A stretch of 64,000 nt of DNA, from positions 1,341,501 through 1,405,500 of the forward strand of contig NZ_VISM01000001.1 in assembly GCF_007827455.1 (NCBI RefSeq), read 5' to 3'. Below, one piece after another: positions 53,611-63,030 of this stretch. Each line of letters opens with the position of its first letter. Positions within the stretch are counted from its first letter, which is position 1. A program made the translations under genes and the position numbers. Source of the DNA: Lutibacter sp. Hel_I_33_5 (GTDB taxonomy: Bacteria; Bacteroidota; Bacteroidia; Flavobacteriales; Flavobacteriaceae). The notes under the pieces were generated by a model, which was not told the origin of the DNA, made no database searches, and saw only the letters and a program-made list of their open reading frames with translations.

Positions 53611-54768
53611 ATGAATAAGGCACTTATACAAAAAGTAGAAAAAAGCTTTATAGAGAAATTTAATACGAACCCAATGTTAGTATTTTCTCCTGGTAGAATT
53701 AATTTAATTGGAGAGCATACCGATTATAACGACGGGTTTGTTTTTCCTGCAGCTATCGATTTAGGAATTGTTGCTGGAATTCAAAAAAGTGACACGAATA
53801 CTTCTACAGCTTTTGCGATTGATAAAAAAGAAGCGATTGAGTTTTCTTTTGACACTTTAAAACCATCTTCTGAAGGAAACTGGGAAAACTATGTTTTTGG
53901 TGTTGTAGCAGAAATCTTAAACCGCGGAAAAGTTTTAGGTAATTTTAATATCGCTTTTAGTGGAAATATTCCTGGAGGATCTGGAATGTCTTCTTCTGCT
54001 GCTCTAGAAAACAGTGTTGTTTATGGATTAAATGAACTTTTTAATTTAGGGTTTACTAAAGAAGAAATGATTTTTATTTCACAAAAAGCCGAACATAATT
54101 ATGTGGGTGTAAAATGTGGAATCATGGATCAGTACGCAAGTATGTTTGGAATAGAAAACAACGCGTTATTGCTGGATTGTAGAACGATAAAAGCAACACC
54201 TTATAAAATCGATTTTAAAGGATATGAGTTGTTATTAATCAATACAAATGTAAAACACAAATTATCTGACAGTGCATATAACGACAGACGTTCTGCTTGT
54301 GAAAACATCTCAGAACTTTTAAAAATAAAAGCTTTACGTGATGCCACTGAAGACGATTTAGCAAACATAAAAGACAGTGTTTCTGAAGAAAATTATCAAA
54401 AAGCATTGTATGTAATTCAAGAAAATAAAAGAGCAGAAAAAGCGTCTGAAGCTATTACAAATGATGATTTAAAAAGTCTTGGAGCATTAATTTATGCATC
54501 ACATGACGGATTGCAAAATCAATATAAAGTTAGTTGTAAAGAACTTGATTTTTTAGTGGATCAAACGAAAGACAACCCTAATATTTTAGGAGCAAGAATG
54601 ATGGGTGGCGGTTTTGGTGGCTGTACTATCAATTTGATTAAAAAAGAAGAAATCGCAGATTTTTCATCTAGCATTTCAGAAGCCTATAAAAATCAATTTA
54701 ATATGGATTGTTCAATTTATTCGGTACAACTTTCTGATGGTACTCATTTAATTAACGACAATAAATAA
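53611..54768 (+). CDS. galK: Galactokinase
   Basis: A 385-residue GHMP kinase with the galactokinase signature GRINLIGEHTDYNDGFVFPAAID (about 27-50), ATP loop IPGGSGMSSSAALE (about 120-135), and C-terminal GARMMGGGFGGCTINL (about 330-345). It phosphorylates galactose to galactose 1-phosphate in the Leloir pathway. All motifs intact. Confidence 0.97.
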   Translation: MNKALIQKVEKSFIEKFNTNPMLVFSPGRINLIGEHTDYNDGFVFPAAIDLGIVAGIQKSDTNTSTAFAIDKKEAIEFSFDTLKPSSEGNWENYVFGVVAEILNRGKVLGNFNIAFSGNIPGGSGMSSSAALENSVVYGLNELFNLGFTKEEMIFISQKAEHNYVGVKCGIMDQYASMFGIENNALLLDCRTIKATPYKIDFKGYELLLINTNVKHKLSDSAYNDRRSACENISELLKIKALRDATEDDLANIKDSVSEENYQKALYVIQENKRAEKASEAITNDDLKSLGALIYASHDGLQNQYKVSCKELDFLVDQTKDNPNILGARMMGGGFGGCTINLIKKEEIADFSSSISEAYKNQFNMDCSIYSVQLSDGTHLINDNK

Positions 54769-54776
54769 AAAGAAAA

Positions 54777-55799
54777 ATGACTACAGATTTACAAGATTTT
54801 TCACATAAAAGATTTAATATTTTAACCGGAGAATGGGTATTAGTATCTCCACATAGAGCAAAAAGACCTTGGCAAGGACAGAATGAAAAAGCGGCTACAG
54901 AAAAAAGACCAAGTCATGATGCTTCATGTTATTTATGTGCTGGAAACAAAAGAATAACTGGTGATGTAAATCCAGACTATCAAGATGTATTTGTTTTTAA
55001 TAACGATTTTGGAGCCTTACAAAGCGACTCTAAAGTATTTGAAGTCAACGATAATTTATTACAAGCACAAAGCGAACAAGGTATTTGTAAAGTAATTTGT
55101 TTTAGTCCGGATCATTCTAAAAGTTTGGCAGATATGGATGCTAACGATATTCAAAAAGTTGTAGCTATATGGCAACAAGAATATAAATCGTTAGGAGAAA
55201 ATGAATTCATAAATTATGTTCAAATTTTTGAAAATAAAGGTGCAGTTATGGGATGTAGTAATCCGCATCCACATGGACAAATATGGAGTCAGTCTACATT
55301 ACCTAATGAGGTTGTAAAAAAAGATTCGCAACAACAAACCTATTATAGTAAGAATAATAAAAGTTTATTAGGCGATTATTTGCAGCAAGAGATCGATAAA
55401 AAAGAGCGCATTATTTACGAAAACGACAACTTTGTTGTCTTGGTTCCTTTTTGGGCAATTTGGCCATTTGAAACAATGATTGTTCCAAAAGAATCTCAAT
55501 CAACAATTTTAAAAATGTCTGATGTACAAACATTAGATTTTGCAAAAGCTGTTTCGGCAATTACAAAGGCATATGACAAATTATTTGAGTGCTCATTTCC
55601 GTATTCTAGTGGAATTCATCAAGCGCCAACCAATGGAGAAGATAATTCTCACTGGCATTGGCATATGAGTTTTTATCCACCATTATTAAGAAGTGCTACC
55701 GTTAAAAAATTTATGGTTGGTTATGAAATGTTTGGAACACCTCAACGTGATATTACTGCAGAAATTGCGGCAAATAGATTAAGAGATTTAATTGAATAA
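54777..55799 (+). CDS. galT: UDP-glucose-hexose-1-phosphate uridylyltransferase
   Basis: A 340-residue HIT-superfamily GalT, exchanging UMP between UDP-glucose and galactose 1-phosphate. RHxxxG-type start: RFNILTGEWVLVSPHRAKRPWQG, zinc Cys51/Cys54 in CYLCAGN, and the nucleophile His in SNPHPHGQIWSQS (HPHGQ). Closing HQAPTNGEDNSHWHWHMSFYPPLLR is also diagnostic. galE is not in the window. Confidence 0.96.
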   Translation: MTTDLQDFSHKRFNILTGEWVLVSPHRAKRPWQGQNEKAATEKRPSHDASCYLCAGNKRITGDVNPDYQDVFVFNNDFGALQSDSKVFEVNDNLLQAQSEQGICKVICFSPDHSKSLADMDANDIQKVVAIWQQEYKSLGENEFINYVQIFENKGAVMGCSNPHPHGQIWSQSTLPNEVVKKDSQQQTYYSKNNKSLLGDYLQQEIDKKERIIYENDNFVVLVPFWAIWPFETMIVPKESQSTILKMSDVQTLDFAKAVSAITKAYDKLFECSFPYSSGIHQAPTNGEDNSHWHWHMSFYPPLLRSATVKKFMVGYEMFGTPQRDITAEIAANRLRDLIE

Positions 55800-55804
55800 T
55801 CTCA

Positions 55805-56506
55805 ATGAATTATTTAATAACATATAAGAAAATCGGCATAATTATTTATTTAATCATGCCGTTTTTTGCTGTTAATAGTATCGCACAAAAATCAATTCCA
55901 GAAAACTATACACTTATTTATTCTCAAGATTTCGAATCTGAAAAAGCTATTGGTGATTTTAAATTCACAGATGATAACGCATGGAAAATAGATGATTCTA
56001 ATTCAGGAAAAAGTTTACATCTTCATAAACAAAGTAACTACAAACCAAAGGTAAGATCGCCATTTAATATTGCTATTCTACAGAAAGTAACCGTTGGTGA
56101 TTTTATTTTAGAAATAACTTTAAATCAAACAAGTAGAGAATATAATCATAGAGATTTATGTTTATTTTTCGGCATACAAAACGAATCTCAATTTTACTAT
56201 ACACATATTGCGAGTGTAGCCGATAAGCATGCAAATAACATCTTTTTAGTTGATAACAATCCTCGAATTAAAATAGCAAGTAAAACTTCCAAGACAATTA
56301 ATTGGGGTTCAAAAACTTCTTGGCATACTGAAAGAATAGAACGTAATACTAAAGAAGGAACGATAAAAGTATTTTTTGATGATATGACTCATCCAAAAAT
56401 GGAAGCTAAAGACACAACATTAACTTACGGAAAAATTGGACTTGGTTCTTTTGACGATACTGGAAAGTTTGACAACTTAAAAATTTGGGTTCCAAAAACA
56501 AATTAA
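55805..56506 (+). CDS. Exported lectin-like (concanavalin-fold) protein
   Basis: A 233-residue protein with an N-terminal hydrophobic export segment (IGIIIYLIMPFFAVNSIAQ, about 11-29). The body resembles DUF1080/LamG-type beta-sandwich proteins: LIYSQDFESEKAIGDFKFTDDNAWKIDD, FILEITLNQTSREYNHRDLCLFFGIQNESQFYYTHIAS and YGKIGLGSFDDTGKFDNLKIW. It follows galT by 5 bases, so probably belongs to the galactose operon and may bind a galactose-containing glycan; the ligand is unknown. Confidence 0.75.
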   Translation: MNYLITYKKIGIIIYLIMPFFAVNSIAQKSIPENYTLIYSQDFESEKAIGDFKFTDDNAWKIDDSNSGKSLHLHKQSNYKPKVRSPFNIAILQKVTVGDFILEITLNQTSREYNHRDLCLFFGIQNESQFYYTHIASVADKHANNIFLVDNNPRIKIASKTSKTINWGSKTSWHTERIERNTKEGTIKVFFDDMTHPKMEAKDTTLTYGKIGLGSFDDTGKFDNLKIWVPKTN

Positions 56507-58869
56507 AAAGCGACTCTAAAAACTAAATTTGGAGTAAATCCTAAAGAATATCTATTAATTTCTTGAAGTAAGAAGTTTTCTATAGCACTATCAAAATTTG
56601 AAGATATTTTATAAGATCTACCTAAAATATTTTTTCTATTAGCAATATTTAATACCGAAAAACCTATTTTTCCTACCCACTTTTTAGTTGTTGAAAGGTT
56701 AAATTTATAAGTAGCCGAAAAATCTAATCTACTATAATTTGGCAATCTAGCTCCATTAGTTTTATTATAATTAATCTCTGGTGTATCATCTATTAGACTT
56801 ATTCCCAAAGCATTTGTATAGGGAGTTCCTGTTCTCATATTAAAACCTAAAGAAAAATTAAAATTATTATATGCATAAGAATGCGCCCAAGTAAGATGAT
56901 GTTTTACATCAAAATTACCAGGAAAAAACTCCCCATTATTTACATCTTCAAACTTAAATTGATTATTAATAAATGAATAACTTATCCAACTTCTATAGTT
57001 ATCGATTTTCTTTTTTATTAAAACATCAATACCAAAAACAGTACTTTTTCCTTTAAAAAATGAAACATCAGTAGGATTATCAAAACCTTTGGTTAACGAG
57101 GTTAAACCATCAATTTTTTTATAATATCCATCAATATCTATTTTTGTTCCATTTTTATTAAAAGCAAAACCTGTAGAAACTTGATTACTTTTTAACACGG
57201 GGATTTCTTCTCCGTCTGCAAGAATCCAAGTTTGATTTTCTAATCCTAAACCTTCATCTTGAAACTCTACAATTTGACTTACCGATTGATATAATTGCTC
57301 AACAGATATTTTATATTTTAATTCTGATGACAAACGTACTTGAGCTCTAATTCTAGGCTCAACAAACAACTTTTCTAATGTGGATATATAATTTACTCTA
57401 AGACCTCCATTCAAAATAAAATCGTCTTCTTTTTTATATTGATATTCTCCAAACAACGAATGCACTTTGTTCTTTTGTATGTCTTCGTAGTTATTTACTT
57501 CTTCTGGTAAATTTTCTTCTTTGTTTTTAAAATTTAATTGATATCGTATTTTTTGTTGTGATAGTTGATATCCAAACGCAACACTATTAGCCTTGTTTAA
57601 TATCCAATCTGCATTTGCCAAAACACCAAAATCTTCAACGTTATTTTGTCTTATAATTTCACTTATAGAAGTGGTTTCAAAAGTTGATAATCCGTTATAA
57701 TCTAGATCTAAATTAGAAATATAGGCTTGTAAACTATAACTCAGTTTTGTGCTTGAATCATGATTCCATAAAATACTAGAACCATGGTTTTTTATATTTA
57801 ATTGATCTCTTATTGTTTCGTTAAATTCATCAATCGTAAAACCAAAATCTAACACATTCTTGGCAAACAAATTACTTACCGTAATTTTATCTTTTTCTGA
57901 TGGTTTAAAAATTGCTTTTAGTGTAATATCAGAAAACTTAAAAAGTTCAGAGTTTTGAGTAATATCTTCTCCTTCTAAGATTTTCTGTTCATCCGAAATT
58001 TTTGTGTTCTGAAATACTTTTTTAGAAATATTTGTAAACGTAACCGATTCAAAAACATCATTAAAAGAACGTCTTGCAGATGCAATTAAGGCTACTTTTT
58101 TTGTGACAGGAATTTTTAAGTATGCATCTGCATGGGTTAAATTAAAACCAACCCCACCTTCAATTGTATCTGGAATTTTATCTGAAGATGTAATATCTAT
58201 TACACTCGAAATTCTTCCACCATATTTAGCTTTTGTTTCGTTTACATATAACTTTACATCTTTTGTGATGTAAGGATTAAACGCAGAAATCATTCCGAAG
58301 AAATGACCCGAATGATACATTTTTATTCCATCCCAAAGAATTAAATTTTGATCTGGTGTTCCACCTCTAACATATAAACCAGAAGCGGTTTCTGTTGGAC
58401 TTTGAATACCTGGAAGTAATTGAAGACTTTGCAAAACATCGGGCTCTGTTAAGCCTGGAAGTATCCCTAATTTACTTGGTGAAAAAACGATGGATCCATC
58501 ATTTTTTTTGTGAATTCCTGAAGTAAGATATTCTTTTACAACTATTTCATCTAAATTCTGAATTTTAGATAAGTCTATGGTTGTTCTCCTTTTTAGAATA
58601 TAATATCGATTGGTAACTTTTTCAAACTCAACTTCTGATTGATATTCAATAGATTCAAATATAGTTTCAAGCGTTACTTTTTGTAAATCAAACGTGATTA
58701 GTTGATTTTTAATTAATTCTGAGTTGTATGAGAATTTAATTTCAAACTTATTTTCAAGCGTAACTAAAACTTCTTGTAAGGGTACTTTATTAAAAGACAA
58801 TGATGTCTTTTTTTGAGACATCATTGTCAATGAAAACAAAAAAAATATAAGGATTATTTTTAATTTCAT
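56503..58869 (-). CDS. TonB-dependent receptor with N-terminal signalling domain
   Basis: A 788-residue outer-membrane receptor. After a signal peptide comes a secretin/TonB N-terminal short domain (about 20-90, SLSFNKVPLQEVLVTLENKFEIKFSYNSELI), the type used to signal to FecR. The plug follows: PGLTEPDVLQSLQLLPGIQSPTETASGLYVRGGTPDQNLILWDGI. The barrel covers about 240-788, ending in FTPNLVFRVAF. It sits 21 bases after fecR, so ligand binding should report to the sigma factor. No SusD is present; the ligand is unknown. Confidence 0.9.
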   Translation of the reverse strand: MKLKIILIFFLFSLTMMSQKKTSLSFNKVPLQEVLVTLENKFEIKFSYNSELIKNQLITFDLQKVTLETIFESIEYQSEVEFEKVTNRYYILKRRTTIDLSKIQNLDEIVVKEYLTSGIHKKNDGSIVFSPSKLGILPGLTEPDVLQSLQLLPGIQSPTETASGLYVRGGTPDQNLILWDGIKMYHSGHFFGMISAFNPYITKDVKLYVNETKAKYGGRISSVIDITSSDKIPDTIEGGVGFNLTHADAYLKIPVTKKVALIASARRSFNDVFESVTFTNISKKVFQNTKISDEQKILEGEDITQNSELFKFSDITLKAIFKPSEKDKITVSNLFAKNVLDFGFTIDEFNETIRDQLNIKNHGSSILWNHDSSTKLSYSLQAYISNLDLDYNGLSTFETTSISEIIRQNNVEDFGVLANADWILNKANSVAFGYQLSQQKIRYQLNFKNKEENLPEEVNNYEDIQKNKVHSLFGEYQYKKEDDFILNGGLRVNYISTLEKLFVEPRIRAQVRLSSELKYKISVEQLYQSVSQIVEFQDEGLGLENQTWILADGEEIPVLKSNQVSTGFAFNKNGTKIDIDGYYKKIDGLTSLTKGFDNPTDVSFFKGKSTVFGIDVLIKKKIDNYRSWISYSFINNQFKFEDVNNGEFFPGNFDVKHHLTWAHSYAYNNFNFSLGFNMRTGTPYTNALGISLIDDTPEINYNKTNGARLPNYSRLDFSATYKFNLSTTKKWVGKIGFSVLNIANRKNILGRSYKISSNFDSAIENFLLQEINRYSLGFTPNLVFRVAF

Positions 58870-58890
58870 ATACGGTTGACAATAAAGTTA

Positions 58891-59808
58891 CTATTTCTTA
58901 TTAGTAAGAACAATCGTTTTATCGCCTTTAAAAGTATATAAAATATCCATAGTAGTGAAAACTGTTTTTAGGGCTACCTTTAAATTTTTATGAGAAAACA
59001 CACCTGTATATTTTTTTGATGTATCTATTTTATCGGAATTAATTGACACATTAAATTGATTCTCTAACGCTTTAATTACTTGTGCTAACGACGCATTTGT
59101 AAACGTACTTTCTCCTTGCAACCAAGATGGTTTTACGTCAGAAAATTGCCACTCCTCTACTTTAGAATTTACAATTCTAACAGCGTTTCCTGGTTTTAAA
59201 ATAATATTATGATTAGAACTTTTTACAGCTACACTTCCTTCATGACATTGTACCTCAAAATAATTGTTATTGACCAACACATTAAATTCTGTTCCTAAAA
59301 CCTCAACTGTTCCAATAGCAGTAATCACTTTAAAGGTTTTCCCTTTTTCAACATCAAAAAAAGCTTCACCTTTTAAATTTATTTCTCGTTGTTCTTCCCA
59401 AGTTTTACTATTAAATTCTAATTGTGATTGTGCATTTAATTGCACCTTAGAATTATCTGGAAGAACAACTGCTAATTGTTCTCCAAAACCTGTTTGAAAT
59501 TCAGAAGGAGTATCATTCATAAAAAATAAAAGCCCTAAAGCAACAATTAATACTGCAGCAGCACTATACATCCAAGTCGGAATTAATCGTCTAACTTTTG
59601 ATTGATTTTCTTTATGTAATTCTTGTTGAATTTTATGTAGAGCAGCTTTTTTATTATAAGCTGGTGCTTCTAATTTTTGTGCACTCTCATTAATCTTATT
59701 AAAAGCTGTGTACTCTTTAGATTTTTTAAACGACGTTAATTCTTCCTCGGATAGATCGTTAGAAATCCATCGTGCTAAAAAAGTGTCGTCTGAGAAATGT
59801 TTTTCCAT
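58891..59808 (-). CDS. FecR family anti-sigma factor
   Basis: A 305-residue protein: an N-terminal cytoplasmic region binding the sigma factor, a membrane helix (WMYSAAAVLIVALGLLFFM, about 78-97), a FecR periplasmic domain (about 108-215, with GEQLAVVLPDNSKVQLNAQSQLEFNSKTW and LKGEAFFDVEKGKTFKVITAIGTVEVLGTEFNVLV), and a DUF4974 C-terminal domain (about 225-300). Together with the sigma factor and TonB receptor it forms a surface signalling system. An AAAGTAGGGTAAAAC motif precedes it. Confidence 0.92.
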   Translation of the reverse strand: MEKHFSDDTFLARWISNDLSEEELTSFKKSKEYTAFNKINESAQKLEAPAYNKKAALHKIQQELHKENQSKVRRLIPTWMYSAAAVLIVALGLLFFMNDTPSEFQTGFGEQLAVVLPDNSKVQLNAQSQLEFNSKTWEEQREINLKGEAFFDVEKGKTFKVITAIGTVEVLGTEFNVLVNNNYFEVQCHEGSVAVKSSNHNIILKPGNAVRIVNSKVEEWQFSDVKPSWLQGESTFTNASLAQVIKALENQFNVSINSDKIDTSKKYTGVFSHKNLKVALKTVFTTMDILYTFKGDKTIVLTNKK

Positions 59809-59835
59809 TTTTTAATTCCTTTCTATTACTAAAAC

Positions 59836-59861
59836 AAGTAACTATTGTTTTACCCTACTTT
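59836..59861 (-). promoter_or_regulatory. Putative ECF promoter motif upstream of fecR
   Basis: Minus-strand AAAGTAGGGTAAAAC followed by ATAGTT (59861-59836), overlapping the sigma gene stop and about 28 bases before the fecR ATG. The same 15-mer occurs upstream of the lipoprotein gene. Confidence 0.65.
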
Positions 59862-60372
59862 AAATATCACCTATTTTTTCTCTCAATGTTTTTAAGGCTA
59901 AGCTCATACGCTTTTCTACTGCTTTTACAGTGATTCCTATAACCTCAGCTATTTCTGCATATTTTTTCTTATCAATTCTACTTAATAAAAAAACTTCTCG
60001 TTGTTTTTCTGGTAAATCTGCAATTGCTTTTTTTAGCTTTACCATAAACTCCTTTTCTTCTAATATAAATTCTGGCGTTTCATTTGTACTCTCTTTTACT
60101 AAATGTACTTGATGTTTCAATACAACTTTCTGATAGGCTACTTCATTTAAAAAAGCATTTTTAGAAATAGTATATAAATAAGACTTTGCTTTTTCGAAAA
60201 TTACTTTTGCGCAATTCTTCCAAAGTTTAATAAATGAATCTTGAACTATATCTTCTGCTTGTTGAAGATTACCACATTTATAGTAAATAAAATTGCGCAA
60301 AGTTTCTGAATGATTATTAAAAATCATTTCATAATTCTTTTGTTCGCAAACAGATTTTGTTTCTGGGTTCAT
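59860..60372 (-). CDS. FecI-like ECF sigma factor
   Basis: A 170-residue ECF sigma with region 2 (MIFNNHSETLRNFIYYKCGNLQQAEDIVQDSFIKLWKNC and SYLYTISKNAFLNEVAY) and region 4 (KKAIADLPEKQREVFLLSRIDKKKYAEIAEVIGITVKAVEKRMSLALKTLREKI). It is followed by fecR and the TonB receptor gene and is divergent from the lipoprotein gene. Confidence 0.92.
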   Translation of the reverse strand: MNPETKSVCEQKNYEMIFNNHSETLRNFIYYKCGNLQQAEDIVQDSFIKLWKNCAKVIFEKAKSYLYTISKNAFLNEVAYQKVVLKHQVHLVKESTNETPEFILEEKEFMVKLKKAIADLPEKQREVFLLSRIDKKKYAEIAEVIGITVKAVEKRMSLALKTLREKIGDI

Positions 60373-60537
60373 TAAGTGAAATCAACTTTTATAATCTCGA
60401 GTTCAAATCTAAAGAAAATTTAGCAAAGGATATTTCATTTATACAATAACCCGTCAACTATTTTTAATCAACATTTATTAAAATTAAAATATTGATTACC
60501 AGTATTTTAGATAAAAAATCTATTTTTATTCAAAGAA

Positions 60538-60563
60538 AAAGTAGGGTAAAACTATAGTTGACT
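60538..60563 (+). promoter_or_regulatory. Putative ECF promoter motif upstream of the tandem-repeat lipoprotein gene
   Basis: AAAGTAGGGTAAAAC followed by TATAGTTGACT, 43 bases upstream of the ATG at 60607. It is nearly identical to the copy upstream of fecR, suggesting shared control by the adjacent sigma factor. Confidence 0.65.
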
Positions 60564-60606
60564 GTTTTAATTAAAACGAATAAATATTAATTTAAAAGTT
60601 ATTATC

Positions 60607-61779
60607 ATGAAACTACAATTTAAAATTCTACTTATGGTGTGTGTCTTTTCATTTTTCATCACTTCTTGTGAGCAAAATGAAACCATAGAAGCACCTCAAA
60701 CAACAACTAAAGTTGCAAAAAAACGATTATTTAAAGCCGCAAAAGCAGCTGTAAGTAAAAGTAAAAGAACTCCGAGTACAAGTAATAATAATCATGCAGC
60801 AAAACGTATCGCTTCTATAGATTGTTTTGCATATGTGTTTCCAATTACTATAAAAAATGGCGAAGAAGAAACTGTAATAAATAGTAAAGAAGAACTAGCC
60901 GATTATTATGATGCAGTTGAAATCGGTTCTGAACCAGAAATCGTCTTTCCTATCACTATTAAATTAGAAGATAATAGTGAAGAAACTATTACTAATTTAG
61001 AAGAATTAGATGATGTATATGATTCTTGTATGGGTGAAGAAACACCTTGTTACACGCTTAATTACCCTTTAAGTTTAGTACAAGAAGATTTTACCACTAA
61101 CACCTCAAACGAAACAGTAATAAATAGCGAAATTGAACTTCATACTTTTATTGATATGGCATTTGACAAGGATGAAAATGCTCATATTACTTTTAAATAT
61201 CCTTTAGAGTTAACATTGAGCGACGGGAGTATTTCTACTATAGAAAATGATGATGATTTTGATGCAATTGATAGTTATTGTTATAATTATGATGATTGTG
61301 AAGATTATGATGAGTTTGATTGTTTTGAAGTTCAGTTCCCTATTAAAGCAAACCTAAATGGCGAAGAAATTACAATTAACTCAAATGATGATTTAGAAGA
61401 ATATATTTCTAAGTTAGAAGATTATACATTTCCTGATTTTGTTTTCCCAATAGACATAAAATATACTGATGATACATTAGTAACATTAAATTCTCTAGAA
61501 GAATTGGAAGATGCTTTTGATGACTGTTTCTATGAAGAAGATGATGACACTATTTGTTTTGACATCACATATCCTATTAACTTAGTTAAAAATGAAGATA
61601 CAGAAAACACAGTTACAGTAAATAATGATCAAGAGTTTGATGCCTACCTAGATAGTTTAATAGAAGATGATTATTTATATATTGGTTATCCCTTAACAGT
61701 AATTTTACAAGACGGAACTAAAAAGACAATTGCAGACGATGATGAGTTTATTGCCTTAGAAGAATCTTGTGATAATTAA
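60607..61779 (+). CDS. Tandem-module acidic lipoprotein of unknown function
   Basis: A 390-residue lipoprotein. Lipobox FITSC (Cys21) is followed by a Lys-rich linker (about 35-68) and four homologous modules of 69-78 residues (73-141, 148-225, 239-307, 317-388). Each module begins and ends with a cysteine and contains two sub-repeats, of the form FPITI...INSxEEL and FPITIKxEDxxxxTIxxxEEL. The modules are very acidic. Divergent from the ECF sigma/FecR/TonB system and preceded by the same promoter-like motif as fecR. No enzyme motif seen; perhaps a surface or periplasmic binding protein. Confidence 0.8.
   Translation: MKLQFKILLMVCVFSFFITSCEQNETIEAPQTTTKVAKKRLFKAAKAAVSKSKRTPSTSNNNHAAKRIASIDCFAYVFPITIKNGEEETVINSKEELADYYDAVEIGSEPEIVFPITIKLEDNSEETITNLEELDDVYDSCMGEETPCYTLNYPLSLVQEDFTTNTSNETVINSEIELHTFIDMAFDKDENAHITFKYPLELTLSDGSISTIENDDDFDAIDSYCYNYDDCEDYDEFDCFEVQFPIKANLNGEEITINSNDDLEEYISKLEDYTFPDFVFPIDIKYTDDTLVTLNSLEELEDAFDDCFYEEDDDTICFDITYPINLVKNEDTENTVTVNNDQEFDAYLDSLIEDDYLYIGYPLTVILQDGTKKTIADDDEFIALEESCDN
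60823..61770 (+). repeat. Four Cys-bounded tandem modules (eight sub-repeats)
   Basis: Residues 73-388 of the lipoprotein form four modules aligned by their first Cys, an xYP/FPI strand, a NGEExxI.INS.EEL strand-turn and a final DxC. Divergence between units is high, so duplication is old. Confidence 0.75.
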
Positions 61780-61842
61780 TTAAAGAACCCCCAGATTAAA
61801 AAATGATTATATAACTTGTGGGGACAACGAAAAGTTATTTTA

Positions 61843-61871
61843 CCCTCGCTACTATTTAGCGAGGGTTTTTT
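61843..61871 (+). terminator. Terminator of the lipoprotein gene
   Basis: CCCTCGCTA / AGCGAGGG hairpin with loop CTATTT, followed by a T-run, about 63 bases after the stop. Confidence 0.88.
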
Positions 61872-61877
61872 GCATAA

Positions 61878-61906
61878 AAAAAGAGAATCAAAATTGATTC
61901 TCTTTT
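61878..61906 (-). terminator. Terminator of tRNA-fMet
   Basis: AAGAGAATCAA / TTGATTCTCTT hairpin directly downstream (minus strand) of the tRNA gene. Confidence 0.75.
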
Positions 61907-61910
61907 CTAG

Positions 61911-61983
<73 letters not shown>

Positions 61984-62083
61984 ATTTGGACTGCAAAGAT
62001 ACTATATAAACAGACTATTTACCAAACAAAATCTATTAATTTTTAATATTATGCTTTTTTTATTATCAACCTAAAAAACAAAC

Positions 62084-62091
62084 TATCTTTG
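62084..62091 (+). promoter_or_regulatory. -7 element of the era promoter
   Basis: TATCTTTG lies 4 bases before the era ATG at 62096, so the transcript should be leaderless or nearly so. The -33 element is weak. Confidence 0.6.
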
Positions 62092-62095
62092 CAGC

Positions 62096-62977
62096 ATGAT
62101 ACATAAAGCCGGTTTTGTAAATATTATTGGAAATCCAAATGTGGGTAAGTCTACGCTAATGAATGCATTAGTTGGCGAAAAACTATCTATCATAACTTCA
62201 AAGGCTCAAACGACAAGGCATAGGATTTTAGGAATTGTAAATCATGATGAGTATCAAATTATTTTTTCTGACACACCAGGAATTCTAAAACCAGCATATG
62301 AATTGCAAGAATCTATGATGGATTTTGTAAAATCTGCTTTTGATGATGCCGATGTGTTGATTTATATGGTAGAAGTTGGTGAGACTGCACTTAAAAATGA
62401 AGCTTTTTTCGATAAAATCATCAATAGTAAAATTCCAGTAATCCTATTATTAAATAAAATTGATAAATCATCACAAGAAGATGTGGAAGCAAAAATTGCT
62501 TTCTGGAGAAATAAAGTACCAAACTCTTTTGTCTATGTAATTTCTGCTTTAGAAAAATTTAATGTACAGACGGTATTCTATAAAATTATTGAGCTTCTTC
62601 CTGAAGGCCCTCCTTTTTATCCAAAGGATCAATTAACAGATAAATCAGAACGCTTTTTTGTAAATGAATCTATAAGAGAGAAAATCTTAATGCATTACAA
62701 AAAAGAAATCCCATATTCTATAGAAGTAGAAACCGAAGAATTTGTTGAAGAAGAACATATTATAAAAATTCGTGCTGTAATTATGGTAGAGCGTGATACT
62801 CAAAAAGGGATTATAATCGGACATAAAGGATCTGCCATAAAACGTGTAGGAACTGAAGCTAGAAAAGACTTACAGAAATTCTTTGAAAAGAAAATATTTC
62901 TAGACTTATATGTAAAAGTCAATAAAAATTGGCGTTCTAACGAGCGACAACTTAAAAGATTTGGGTATAAAGACTAA
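62096..62977 (+). CDS. era: GTPase Era
   Basis: A 293-residue GTPase needed for 30S ribosome maturation. G1 [14 protein letters not shown] (about 12-25), G3 DTPGIL (about 61), G4 NKID (about 120), and an Era-specific KH domain at about 200-290 ([25 protein letters not shown]). Full length. Confidence 0.97.
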   Translation: MIHKAGFVNIIGNPNVGKSTLMNALVGEKLSIITSKAQTTRHRILGIVNHDEYQIIFSDTPGILKPAYELQESMMDFVKSAFDDADVLIYMVEVGETALKNEAFFDKIINSKIPVILLLNKIDKSSQEDVEAKIAFWRNKVPNSFVYVISALEKFNVQTVFYKIIELLPEGPPFYPKDQLTDKSERFFVNESIREKILMHYKKEIPYSIEVETEEFVEEEHIIKIRAVIMVERDTQKGIIIGHKGSAIKRVGTEARKDLQKFFEKKIFLDLYVKVNKNWRSNERQLKRFGYKD

Positions 62978-63006
62978 ATCTAAACTTCAGTAATTATTAT
63001 TTAAGG

Positions 63007-63014
63007 TATCTTTG
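63007..63014 (+). promoter_or_regulatory. -7 element of the der promoter
   Basis: TATCTTTG, 16 bases upstream of the der ATG at 63031, in the 53-base gap after era. Confidence 0.55.
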
Positions 63015-63030
63015 CACAAAATTTAAAAGA

